Source: Arenicola marina (Eukaryota > Annelida > Polychaeta > Arenicolidae). Taken from it: 64,000 bases of DNA. This document shows, in pieces, positions 48,301-60,024 of this stretch. How positions within the stretch are numbered: the stretch's first letter is position 1; every line of letters starts with the position of its first letter. Location: the NCBI GenBank assembly GCA_964019135.1, contig OZ025253.1, forward strand, positions 42,103,220 to 42,167,219, in the 5' to 3' direction. Both the position numbers and the translations under genes were made by a program. Below the pieces are notes generated by a model that was given only the letters and a program-made list of their open reading frames with translations, ran no database searches and was not told where the DNA came from.

Positions 48301-51300
48301 GGTGTGTCGGTCTCCATCCTCGCCAGCCTCCAGCCTCGCCAGCTTGGGGTGAGTCCAGCCTCGCCTGCCCGGGGTGTGACAGTCTCCAGCGTCACCAGTC
48401 TCCAGCCTTGCCAGCTTGGGGTGAGTCCAGCCTCGCCTGCCCGGGGTGTACCAGCCGCAGCCTCGCCACATGCCAGACTCAGCCTCGCCAGCTCGGGGTG
48501 TACCAGCCTCGCCTGCTCGGGGTGTACCAGCCGCAGCCTCGCCACATGCCAGACTCAGCCTCACCAGCTCGGGGTGTACCAGCCTCGCCAGCTTGGGGTG
48601 AGTCCAGCCTCGCCAGCCAGCTCGGGGTGTGTCGGTCTCCAGCGTCACCAGTCTCCAGCCTCGCCAGCTTGGGGTGAGTCCAGCCTCGCCAGCCAGTTCG
48701 GGGTGTGTCGGTCTCCATCCTCGCCAGCCTCCAGCCTCGCCAGCTTGGGGTGAGTCCAGCCTCGCCAGCCAGCTCGGGGTGTGTCGGTCTCCATCCTCGC
48801 CAGCCTCCAGCCTCGCCAGCTTGGGGTGAGTCCAGCCTCGCCTGCCCGGGGTGTGACAGTCTCCAGCGTCACCAGTCTCCAGCCTTGCCAGCTTGGGGTG
48901 AGTCCAGCCTCGCCTGCCCGGGGTGTACCAGCCGCAGCCTCGCCAGATGCCAGACTCAGCCTCGCAAGCTCGGGGTGTACCAGCCTCGCCTGCTCGGGGT
49001 GTACCAGCCGCAGCCTCGCCAGATGCCAGACTCAGCCTCGTCAGCTCGGGGTGTGCCAGCCTCGCCTGCTCGGGGTGTACCAGCCTCGCCAGCTTGGGGT
49101 GAGTCCAGCCTCGCCTGCCCGGGGTGTGTCAGTCTCCAGCGTCACCAGCCTCCAGCCTCGCCAGCTTGGGGTGAGTCCAGCCTCGCCTGCCTGGGGTGTG
49201 TCAGTCTACAGCGTCACCAGCCTCCAGCCTCGCCAGCTTGGGGTGTGCCAGCCTCGCCTGCTCGGGGTGTGCCAGCCTCGCCTGCTCGGGGTGTGCCAGC
49301 CTCGCCAGACTCAGCCTCGCCAGCTCGGGGTGTGCCAGCCTCGCCTGCTCGGGGTGTGCCAGTCTCCAGCCTCGCTAGCCTCCAGCCTCGCCTGCTCGGG
49401 GCGTGCCAGCTTCGCCTGCTCGGGGTGTGCCAGACTCAGCCTCGCCTGCTCGGGGTGTACCCGCCTCGCCTGCTCGGGGTGTGCCAGACTCAGCCTCGCC
49501 AGCTCGGGGTGTACCAGCCTCGCCTGCTCGGGGTGTGCCAGCCTCGTCTGCTCGGGGTGTACCAGCCGCTGCCTCGCCACATGCCAGACTCAGCCTCACC
49601 AGGTCGGGGTGTACCAGCCTCGCTTGCTCGGGGTGTACCAGCCTCGTTTGCCCGGGGTGTACCAGCCGCTGCCTCGCCACATGCCAGACTCAGCCTCGCC
49701 AGCTCGGGGTGTACCAGCCTCGCCTGCTCGGGGTGTACCAGCCGCAGCCTCGCCAGATGCCAGACTCAGCCTCACCAGCTCGGGGTGTACCAGCCTCGCC
49801 TGCTCGGGGTGTGTCAGTCTCCAGCGTCACCAGCCTCCATCCTCGCCAGCTTGGGGTGAGTCCAGCCTCGCCAGCCAGCTCGGGGTGTGTCGGTCTCCAG
49901 CGTCACCAGTCTCCAGCCTCGCCAGCTTGGGGTGAGTCCAGCCTCGCCAGCCAGCTCGGGGTGTGTCGGTCTCCATCCTCGCCAGCCTCAAGCCTCGCCA
50001 GCTTGGGGTGAGTCCAGCCTCGCCAGCCAGCTCGGGGTGTGTCGGTCTCCAGCGTCACCAGTCTCCAGCCTCGCCAGCTTGGGGTGAGTCCAGCCTCGCC
50101 AGCCAGCTCGGGGTGTGTCGGTCTCCATCCTCGCCAGCCTCCAGCCTCGCCTGCTCGGGGTGTGTCAGTCTCCAGCGTCACCAGTTTCCAGCCTCGCCAG
50201 CTTGGGGTGAGTCCAGTCTCGCCTGCCCGTCGTGTGTCAGTCTCCAGCGTCACCAGCCTCCATCCTCGCCAGCTTGGGGTGAGTCCAGCCTCGCCAGCCA
50301 GCTCGGGGTGTGTCGGTCTCCAGCGTCACCAGTCTCCAGCCTCGCCAGCTTGGGGTGAGTCCAGCCTCGCCAGCCAGCTCGGGGTGTGTCGGTCTCCATC
50401 CTCGCCAGCCTCCAGCCTCGCCAGCTTGGGGTGAGTCCAGCCTCGCCAGCCAGCTCGGGGTGTGTCGGTCTCCATCCTCGCCAGCCTCCAGCCTCGCCAG
50501 CTTGGGGTGAGTCCAGCCTCGCCTGCCCGGGGTGTGACAGTCTCCAGCGTCACCAGTCTCCAGCCTTGCCAGCTTGGGGTGAGTCCAGCCTCGCCTGCCC
50601 GGGGTGTACCAGCCGCAGCCTCGCCACATGCCAGACTCAGCCTCGCCAGCTCGGGGTGTACCAGCCTCGCCTGCTCGGGGTGTACCAGCCGCAGCCTCGC
50701 CACATGCCAGACTCAGCCTCACCAGCTCGGGGTGTACCAGCCTCGCCTGCTCGGGGTGTGTCAGTCTCCAGCGTCACCAGCCTCCATCCTCGCCAGCTTG
50801 GGGTGAGTCCAGCCTCGCCAGCCATCTCGGGGTGTGTCGGTCTCCAGCGTCACCAGTCTCCAGCCTCGCCAGCTTGGGGTGAGTCCAGCCTCGCCAGCCA
50901 GTTCGGGGTGTGTCGGTCTCCATCCTCGCCAGCCTCCAGCCTCGCCAGCTTGGGGTGAGTCCAGCCTCGCCAGCCAGCTCGGGGTGTGTCGGTCTCCATC
51001 CTCGCCAGCCTCCAGCCTCGCCTGCTCGGGGTGTGTCAGTCTCCAGCGTCACCAGTCTCCAGCCTCGCCAGCTTGGGGTGAGTCCAGTCTCGCCTGCCCG
51101 TCGTGTGTCAGTCTCCAGCGTCACCAGCCTCCATCCTCGCCAGCTTGGGGTGAGTCCAGCCTCGCCAGCCAGCTCGGGGTGTGTCTGTCTCCAGCGTCAC
51201 CAGTCTCCAGCCTCGCCAGCTTGGGGTGAGTCCAGCCTCGCCAGCCAGCTCGGGGTGTGTCGGTCTCCATCCTCGCCAGCCTCCAGCCTCGCCAGCTTGG

Positions 51301-52595
51301 GGTGAGTCCCTCCTCGCCAGCCAGCTCGGGGTGTGTCGGTCTCCATCCTCGCCAGCCTCCAGCCTCGCCAGCTTGGGGTGAGTCCAGCCTCGCCTGCCCG
51401 GGGTGTGACAGTCTCCAGCGTCACCAGTCTCCAGCCTTGCCAGCTTGGGGTGAGTCCAGCCTCGCCTGCCCGGGGTGTACCAGCCGCAGCCTCGCCACAT
51501 GCCAGACTCAGCCTCGCCAGCTCGGGGTGTACCAGCCTCGCCTGCTCGGGGTGTACCAGCCGCAGCCTCGCCACATGCCAGACTCAGCCTCACCAGCTCG
51601 GGGTGTACCAGCCTCGCCTGCTCGGGGTGTGTCAGTCTCCAGCGTCACCAGCCTCCATCCTCGCCAGCTTGGGGTGAGTCCAGCCTCGCCAGCCAGCTCG
51701 GGGTGTGTCGGTCTCCAGCGTCACCAGTCTCCAGCCTCGCCAGCTTGGGGTGAGTCCAGCCTCGCCAGCCAGTTCGGGGTGTGTCGGTCTCCATCCTCGC
51801 CAGCCTCCAGCCTCGCCAGCTTGGGGTGAGTCCAGCCTCGCCAGCCAGCTCGGGGTGTGTCGGTCTCCATCCTCGCCAGCCTCCAGCCTCGCCAGCTTGG
51901 GGTGAGTCCAGCCTCGCCTGCCCGGGGTGTGACAGTCTCCAGCGTCACCAGTCTCCAGCCTTGCCAGCTTGGGGTGAGTCCAGCCTCGCCTGCCCGGGGT
52001 GTACCAGCCGCAGCCTCGCCAGATGCCAGACTCAGCCTCGCAAGCTCGGGGTGTACCAGCCTCGCCTGCTCGGGGTGTACCAGCCGCAGCCTCGCCAGAT
52101 GCCAGACTCAGCCTCGTCAGCTCGGGGTGTGCCAGCCTCGCCTGCTCGGGGTGTACCAGCCTCGCCAGCTTGGGGTGAGTCCAGCCTCGCCTGCCCGGGG
52201 TGTGTCAGTCTCCAGCGTCACCAGCCTCCAGCCTCGCCAGCTTGGGGTGAGTCCAGCCTCGCCTGCCCGGGGTGTGTCAGTCTACAGCGTCACCAGCCTC
52301 CAGCCTCGCCAGCTTGGGGTGAGTCCAGCCTCGCCTGCCCGGGGTGTGACAGTCTCCAGCGTTACCAGTCTCCAGCCTCGCCAGCTTGGGGTGAGTCCAG
52401 CCTCGCCAGCCAGCTCGGGGTGTGTCAGTCTCCAGCCTCGCCAGCTTGGGATGAGTCCAGCCTCGCCTGCCCGTGATGTGACAGTCTCCAGCCTTGCCAG
52501 CTTGGGGTGAGTCCAGCCTCGCCTGCCAGGGGTGTGCCAGCCTCCAGCGTCGCCAGCCTCCAGCCTCGCCAGCCTCCAGCCTGGCAAACCTTGTG
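45392..52595. repeat. 7.2 kb GC-rich compound minisatellite
   Basis: Modules of about 24-27 bases (CAGCCTCGCCTGCTCGGGGT, CAGCCTCGCCAGCTTGGGGT, GTCTCCAGCGTCACCAG) combine into 76 bp units and these into larger blocks that recur at 871 and 1023 base offsets. It starts 5 bases after the DUF6589-A stop and ends about 12 bases before the RecQ-A stop. The open frames on both strands (up to 384 codons) are periodicity artefacts. Confidence 0.95.
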
Positions 52596-52606
52596 GCGTT
52601 GCCTGT

Positions 52607-55600
52607 TTAAGTCGGTGCAGCACTCTGAGCAGCGTGACAGAAGGAGCAGCACCGCACCCCTCCACAGCAGGCCATGATGTCGGCGTCTCGTATGCCCTCG
52701 ACCTGCAAAGCGCTGAGGACCATCTCTCGTATGCAGCGCGTCCTGCTCATGCGCACCATATCAATAATGGCCGTCTCGCATCGGGAGCTGATCATACTCC
52801 CAGGAGGAGTGTACAGGATGGCTTCCCCTGGCATGCCATTTTGAGCGCAGCGACTGACTTCCTGCCAATACTCGATGACGGACGATGGAGGACCCCAATG
52901 AAGCACTACTTGATGGCGTCCACGTGCACACCAAGCCCGAATGCCACGGTGGAAATAAAGCAGCGAACTCAGGAGTCGTTCGCTCGAAAGGCCTCCGGGA
53001 CATGCAATTCTGTTGTCGCGTCCAACTTGGCGTGAAAGAACAGAACGAGATCGTCCAAGTCGTGCTGCTCCAACACCTCCACCAGCTCCATGTAGAGCCT
53101 GGTGACCCTATTGATGCTTCTGTGGAATCAAAATGTTACAATTAATCATATGATTATATGATATATGTGATTGTGTTTTAGGGCCGTGTTGTCCTACAAA
53201 AAGGCCAAATTGGGTCAAGAAACATAGCGAGATAGGATTCAATAGTGTTGTCGCCTATTAAGACATGGTATGTTCACAAATACTACGGCCAATAATGGAA
53301 ATGTTGACGTTTGTACATTGATAGGGATATATAGCCTATTTTGTCGTTTCGATGGATAACCAATAAGATACTTGTCACGTCATATCTCACTTTATATGCT
53401 TACCGGCAAAAGATCACTGCCTTCGGTGTGTCGCCTTGCTTGGTGAGCAGTAACTGCGTATACCACGCCAGGTCCCCGCTGACGGTGGCCTTGCCCTCCA
53501 CGCGAAAATCCACGTAAATGTTGGGCCTGCAGTTGTAATGCAAGCATGAACAGCGTTAGGATTGAAATAGTATGATTGTTATTTACATGATATATACCTT
53601 TCTGCGTAAAGGTCGAATTGTATCTACTATGGTATCCCATCAGACTGTGTGATACCATATTTTAGGCATTTAGGGTAGTTCATACGTAATATCCTTATCT
53701 AATGCTGTTATAGATTCAGGAGCATTTTCCGGGGACATGGGCTCAGGCGTTAATCACTCCTTTACACAAATTGTGCCCCAAAACCGATGTACACAACGAG
53801 ATTGAGTCACCCGTAGGGTGAAAATGACGTAAAATGTAAAATCCGGATTATGTCTTCGGTCCACTACAATGGCCTTGACCTTAATAATTGACTTCCTTGA
53901 CTTTTTTTTGTGAAGTATTGAGCCCCTCAGATCCAGATTTGACACCTTAGATACAGATTGACGCCTCAGATCTATATTTGGCATATTTGATACCTCAGAT
54001 CCGGCAGCTCTAAAACTGTCGCTATAGTGAGCATCCTCTCAATTGTTGGTCCCATCCGAAAAGTAAAAGTCACTCTTTAGTTTCGCCCCCGGCCTCAACG
54101 ATCTCGCTCGGTGGACATCCCTACCATGCACATTTTCATAGCAACCAACTGAATCATCCCACCACCCCAGACCACCTTCAACCACCCCTCCCCCGCCCCG
54201 CCCCCCACAACAGTATACCTACACTGGAACCGTGGTCACTGGCGCCGCTCGCGACAGTGAAGAGCTTCGCTGTAATGTTGTTATGATAAGTAAGATTAGA
54301 GAGTCGCGCTGTGTTGACATCTCGATAAGCCAAGTAACGAGTCTGCGGCGACACATCATGGATATCAACCAGCTGTTTTTAATAGTTAATAGCTCTCGTA
54401 GGGTCCTATGTTAAAGTTTAGCAATTTTTTGCGGACAAACTAAGCAGGCGATTTGCAAAATTCAAAGACGTGATATAAGTTACCGACGGGCTCAATACGT
54501 GACATAATGTACAGCGTCATTAAATGAACACTGTGAACGTTATAGCAACTTTCCTGATTTTTGGTCCTATCTACCAATGGTTAAGAACAAACAAAAAATT
54601 CCTGTGACCTTGACCTTTGACGTACATACCCCGCTAACGAACTTGACCGAGATATGTGGCATACCTATCGATGGGTAAAGTTACAGAACAAAATGTTGCG
54701 TTTTGCGACCTACAGAGAGCGCACACACACACACAGACAAACGAACGAAGTGATAGATGCCGTAAAATCGAAGATTTCACGTCATAACTATAGAGGTATG
54801 TCGTAACGCGGTTTTATTGGTGACATATTCATCAAAATTTAAACAAGATATTGACTGACTGGGCGGAAAAAGTCAATAACGAAATAATTGAAGGCCAGTC
54901 CTCTTATCGTACAGGACGATCAACTGCTTATAACATATTTGCTTTATAAGCCCAAAAGTATCCATGTAAGGAGCGTGGTTGTGTTACTAAGTAATTTCTT
55001 AGACTGTTAAATAGGAATGAGACAAGGCTGCATGCTTAGTCTATTTCTCTTGTTCTATTTTGTTATATGAATTAAATGTATCAGGTGATTTGTGCAAAAA
55101 CTACAAATTACAATTAAATCTAAGAATCTCACTGTACCTGTCGGGTACCTTGGAGACGATGTGAAATCTCGGAACTCCAACCGTCGTGCACAAGGATTCC
55201 AGGATCGCTGGCGTCACTGTGGCTGTAGCGGCAACCAGCGGGGTGGCCTTGAACATGGAGCGGAGCTCCCGTACGCGCCGGTACGAGGCCCTAAACGTGT
55301 TACCCCTGTTGAGGTACAAAATAGGTTAGCTATGGCAATAATTTTTATATGTGTATAGCTGCTAAATAAGAATCTTGAACTGTGTGATATGTTTACGCGG
55401 TTTCCGGCAGTGTCTGTCTGTGTGAAGCTTAGGGATACCTACCATGTTACGACACAATGCGCCTCGTCAATGGCAAGCAGGCAGATTATGTCTCTGAGGG
55501 ACAGGAAGATGTCACGCCAGAAGGAGTCCGATACGATCTCGGGGGAGCAGAACATCAAGGAGAACCTCCCATCACGTATACCTGTCAAAGATAGGAAGAG

Positions 55601-56408
55601 AACAATGGAAACGATTGGTATATGTAAGACCATTTCAACACCTATGAATGCTATCATATAGGACTTACAATGATGTTTTTAAAGAGCCAGATTGATGGGA
55701 TTATTCTCAAAGTTCCTTACCCTGAACTTCTTCTTCTTTCATTTCGCTTTTCCTCAGAATGGCCACAGCCGAGACGCCTCTGCTCTCCCAGCGGTGAACT
55801 TGATCACGCATGAGGTTTCGCAGCGGGGACACTATGATTGAGATGTGGCTTTTCCCAGGCTGGTAAAAGAAACGGGTCAGTTGTACATATAATGGTTTGC
55901 TGAAATGACTACTTATGGCGCTAAAGTGAAAATTAATCTATATGCCTTCAAATTAATAAATGGTTTGTGGTATTTGTAACCTCAAAAAAAACATTGCGCT
56001 TCTTAGCATGTAAAGATTGCCATAACTGGAAACTTTAAAGCGCCATAGAGATTCATATATTTGTACAATATTTGCCCTAAACACGATTTTTTTCGATCTC
56101 GTGTCTTGTTGCCGTATGAAACATTTATGTTTACGTTTTATGCACATTTTCGATATGGTATCTTGATGTCCTATGAAAACGTACTTGATTTTTATATAGT
56201 GGGGATTGAATGAGCAATAATAGGGAAATGCCTCGAGCAGATCCTTTATGAGCGGGGGCAGTGCAAACACGTCACTCTTGCCGTGTCCCGTTGGTAGGAG
56301 GCAAAATACATCATCTCCCGAGTGCAGATGGTCTATGGCGCTTAGCTGCTCCGCATTGTGCACATACGGCAGCCGCAATGCCTCTGAAACTTTTTGTACG
56401 AGGTCCAT
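52607..56408 (-). pseudogene. RecQ-A: RecQ-like DNA helicase, damaged
   Basis: Superfamily 2 helicase of RecQ type. Exons from ATG 56408: first exon to about 56200, then 55859-55721, 55581-55443, 55305-55138, 53526-53404, 53119-52607. Motifs: I LPTGHGKS, Ia IVSPLRNLMRDQV, II DEAHC, III AATAT, V VAFGLGVHV, VI EYWQEVSRCAQNG. The donor of the first exon is unclear. Other junctions are GT-AG and share phase with RecQ-B; exons three and five have the same lengths (139 and 123). The last exon has a TGA in place of a residue between DS and VRC (about 52970) and a frameshift just before LHWGPP, so the copy is probably dead. It is convergent with DUF6589-A. No RQC or HRDC domain was seen; the short tail ends in a Cys-rich CCGGVRCCSFC. 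Confidence 0.8.
53660..55080. other. Long RecQ-A intron, no gene seen
   Basis: This lies in the intron between 55138 and 53526. It includes a CA run near 54722 and no supported coding sequence. The equivalent RecQ-B intron is only about 290 bases, so it has expanded here. Confidence 0.5.
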
Positions 56409-57202
56409 ATTACACGTGGTGTATTCAGGTCCGCAACGTGTTGCTTACTGATGTCAATGCTGAACGTACAAAACTATACGTACAAAGTTACCTCTAGCAT
56501 CGCTTTGGGCCATGGCGCCACCTTCTGCCAGTTCTGGGCATCAACATGGCGGCAAGCGGCAAAACAGTTTTGTGACAGAATAAAAAGTTGTCGTTTATAC
56601 AAAATTGGCGACGAGTTGGCACGAATCCATATCTCACGGAACTAAAGAAGTTACCATAGAACAAGTTTAGGATATCAATTTTTTTGGATTCATGTGAGTA
56701 TTTGTGCTGAAGGCGAAAATTTGCGGCTGAACAGCAATTCTACGCGATGAGTGTCAAATATCATCCAGCGGCCCAAGTAGGCATACACTAGCCGGAACCA
56801 CTCAGTCCAAGGGGACAGAGTGATGACTCCGGTTATGCAAAAGCCGGTGGGCAAACCATACGAGACCCAAAAATCTATCAATCGCGTAAATTTCCTTCAG
56901 AGATGCGGGGGATTTCTTTTGCTTTTTCAAATCTATGTACCTTTATTGTGTGTAGCGGCTATATCGTCTGACGTTGAAGCGCCGTTTCATTTAGCTATTT
57001 CGCACTTTCTCCTCAGCTTTCACTCCAGCCAGATCAAACGTCGTCATGTTGTTACAGGCCCGCAGTGAAGGGATTTAATGAAAATTTGAAAATACCATGG
57101 CTTAATACCGAAAACAGTGATAAAGTTCGCATAAGGCCTGTGGAAAGACACGCTTGGCGGAACACGCATTATCAGGCGGGAAAACAGTCACATTGGCAGT
57201 TC
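56409..57202. promoter_or_regulatory. Divergent space between the two RecQ copies
   Basis: The two helicase genes start back to back here. CAACATGGCGGC at 56542-56553 matches the YY1-type promoter element known from vertebrates. No TATA box was obvious. A shared promoter or the junction of two inserted units are both possible. Confidence 0.3.
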
Positions 57203-59932
57203 ATGTGCATGTTGGAACATTTTGTTAAGCAAATGTCTGAAGTAACAAGTACCACGGTCAATTCTATCGTGTCATCTTTGGGCTGGCCATACTTGCTGAA
57301 AGACAAACAGCTTCAAGCTCTAAAACATCTACTTACGGGAAAAGATACGTTTTGCATGTTGCCAACCGGCTATGGCAAAAGTTATATATTTGTTCTGTTC
57401 CCTCTCATCGTTAATAAGGTACGCCTAAAAGCACATACTTAACTGCCCAAGTGTTTGTAAGACCGTTATTGACACGTTCAATGCAAATTTTATAGTATAA
57501 AGGATTACTGGTGAATAGCTGAAAAACGTTCCATTTACGTATCGCTGTACTTACGTATCGCTGTACGCTGTAATTATTATCACGATTTTAACAATATACT
57601 GAAGAACATTTGGAAAAACCACTGAAAGTACAACTCGCTCATAATGCCTCCTGTATTTTCAGCTGCGTGGTATTGACAGTTCAACCGCTGTGGTGGTATC
57701 GCCTCTGAGGGCACTAATGAGAATACAGGTGGCTGCATGGCAGAAGAGAGGCGTCCCCTGCACGTGCATCTTGCGTAAGGATGAGATGAAACCTAATGAA
57801 CTGCAAGGTAGGTGTGATGACGACTAGCACTAAAAGATATGTTGCATAGTTTTGCTCTTGGTATGCATTATTAAACCACAGATCATTAGTACAAATTTGC
57901 TACAACAAGAATTTGTACATTTCAGATCTGCGACTTGGGCGGTTTCGGGTTGTATTTGCATCCCCAGAGGCCTTGGTTGAGGATCACTGGTTTTCTTGGC
58001 TGCGCAACTCGAGGGACAAAGAACGACTTTTTGCCATTGACGAGGCGCACTGTGTAATAACGTGGTACGTTACGTTCGGGTAAAATTTACACGTGTCCTT
58101 AGTGATATTGCAATTTTTCAGTTTGTGACGACGTACACGTGTTTTATTTCTACCTATTATTAGGGGGCAAACGTTTCGCGCCAGTTATTCTCGTATCACG
58201 GAGCTGCGTTCGCTATTCGGGGATGTACCGCTTCTGGCGGTGACCGGGACGGCCACCCCTCATATGGTGGATGTTCCCGACCGGTATGTATAGAGTATTT
58301 ATCATATTATATCGTTATTTTATGCACTGCATTGATATCACCTCCAGATTATGTATAAACGAAAATACAGACTTAATAGAGGTGCTTCTATTATCTTTAT
58401 TATTTCATCGTGTGGTCTTTTTCAGATATAAAAAACAAGAGGACGCATACTTCATCTATAATTGTCATGGTACGAAACCAGTAAATGTTGGCTTGGGTGT
58501 CTACTAACTACGGACATTGGACTAGCTAACAACATGGATGTTTATAAACGAATTTGTACTTATAATTACAGTCCAAACCTTTTTTTGGAGGTCACGAATG
58601 ACCGTAAAGCAGCAATAGAGAACTCACTGCGATGGATATTCGACATGATTATCAATGAAAAGGAAAATGCTCCAAAGGTCATCATATATTGCAGGTAGGA
58701 TGGTGATTTATGACCATATAGTGGAAACACCAGCTGCTGTCCGTGTGATACCGTGCACCACATAATGCGGCTTTTAAGTTATTCACTAGGTCGATGACCA
58801 CCGTCAAACTCAAAGATAGGACGGGTTGCCCTGCCTACCCACTGGGCTTTACTGCAGAGCACATTAATTGTAATCGCAAATAACTTGTAATGGCAAATAG
58901 GTACGATATATTAAATGATTGGTAGACTGGGCTTCTAGAACCATCTATATTGTCTACCATGCATTACACTATGCATTACACTATATATATATTACACTAT
59001 AAATGTATTGTTGTACGGGACACTTCCGAGACACATCTTATTACCGTGCATTCCTTGTTCAATACTGTACAAGACGAGTAATATATAAGCGAGTATGAAT
59101 CATTAACTGTATTTTTCTTTTACTTTACCCGAAGACCAGCTATCTCGTCTCCTCAAAGCCCTTGATATACTCTACCGTTTAATTCCTTTATACACAACGA
59201 AATTCATGTATCAAGTGACCACATTTCGGACTTTATGCTTTGTCAAAAGGTCTAATGGCTACAATCAATGTTTTACTTTCAGATCGATTGACGAAGTGAC
59301 TCGCGTATTTGCGAAAGCGTGGGCCATTCTCGAGCCTCTCGACTTGGATTCTTAATTGACATGTTTCATGCGCAGTTGGATGCGGAGTCAGACATCACTA
59401 TCCCTGAAGACTTCTGCAGGGAAAACTCGGTCGTTCGTTGCCTAGTGGCCACCATCGCGTTTGGTGTCGGGATCGACATCCCTAACATTACCTACATAAT
59501 CCACTGGGGGCCACCCGGATCCATCGTCGAATACTGGCAGCAATCGGTTGCTGCGGGCGAAATGGTGCAAGCGGCAAGTCTGTGATGTACACTCCGCCAT
59601 ATAGCGTAAACTCCCGCTGGTGTGAGGCCTCTATGCTGGATCTTGTCCGCCAGTCAAGCAAACGATGCATCAGGTATCTAGCACTAAAAGAGTTTATGCT
59701 GGACGGCATGAATGAGACAGATTTATCATTGACATCGGGGAAATTAACCTGCTGCAGCTTCTGTTCAACTGAGACAACATGCCAAGTAGCCAGCCAGCCG
59801 ACCAGCCAGTCAACCAGCCAGTCAGCCAGCCAGGCAAGTAGCCAGCCAGCCGACCAGAGCGCCCTAGCATTTCTGTTGAAAATAAAAGTTGATAATCAAT
59901 TTATGCTGAACATTTATCAGACTAAATCATAA
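57203..59932 (+). pseudogene. RecQ-B: RecQ-like DNA helicase, damaged
   Basis: Exons 57203-57418, 57663-57807, 57926-58064, 58164-58283, 58572-58694, 59283-59932, all with GT-AG junctions. Motifs: Q-like KQLQALKHL, I LPTGYGKS, Ia VVSPLRALMRIQV, II DEAHC, III VTGTATP, V IAFGVGIDIPN, VI region HWGPPGSIVEYWQ then GCCGRNG. ATG 57203 was chosen because the frame upstream has only GTG. Exon four lacks 48 bases (16 codons) present in RecQ-A after motif III. The last exon has two frameshifts: after LEPLDLD (about 59345) and between EYWQ and GCCGRNG (about 59545). The carboxyl end is a Ser/Gln-rich low-complexity run from CCAG repeats (59780-59860), followed by AATAAA near 59991. Probably a pseudogene. 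Confidence 0.8.
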
Positions 59933-60024
59933 GCAATTGTGTTCCGTCCTACCCCACTGCACCATATCAATGAAGAGCTTATTAACACAATAAAAGAATG
60001 AGATGATGGACGCTGTCATCGTAC

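Noticed and set aside
45371-52510. Dozens of Ala/Ser/Pro-rich open frames on both strands, up to 384 codons
   Set aside because: Overlapping frames of one GC-rich array; no domain, start context or splice support.
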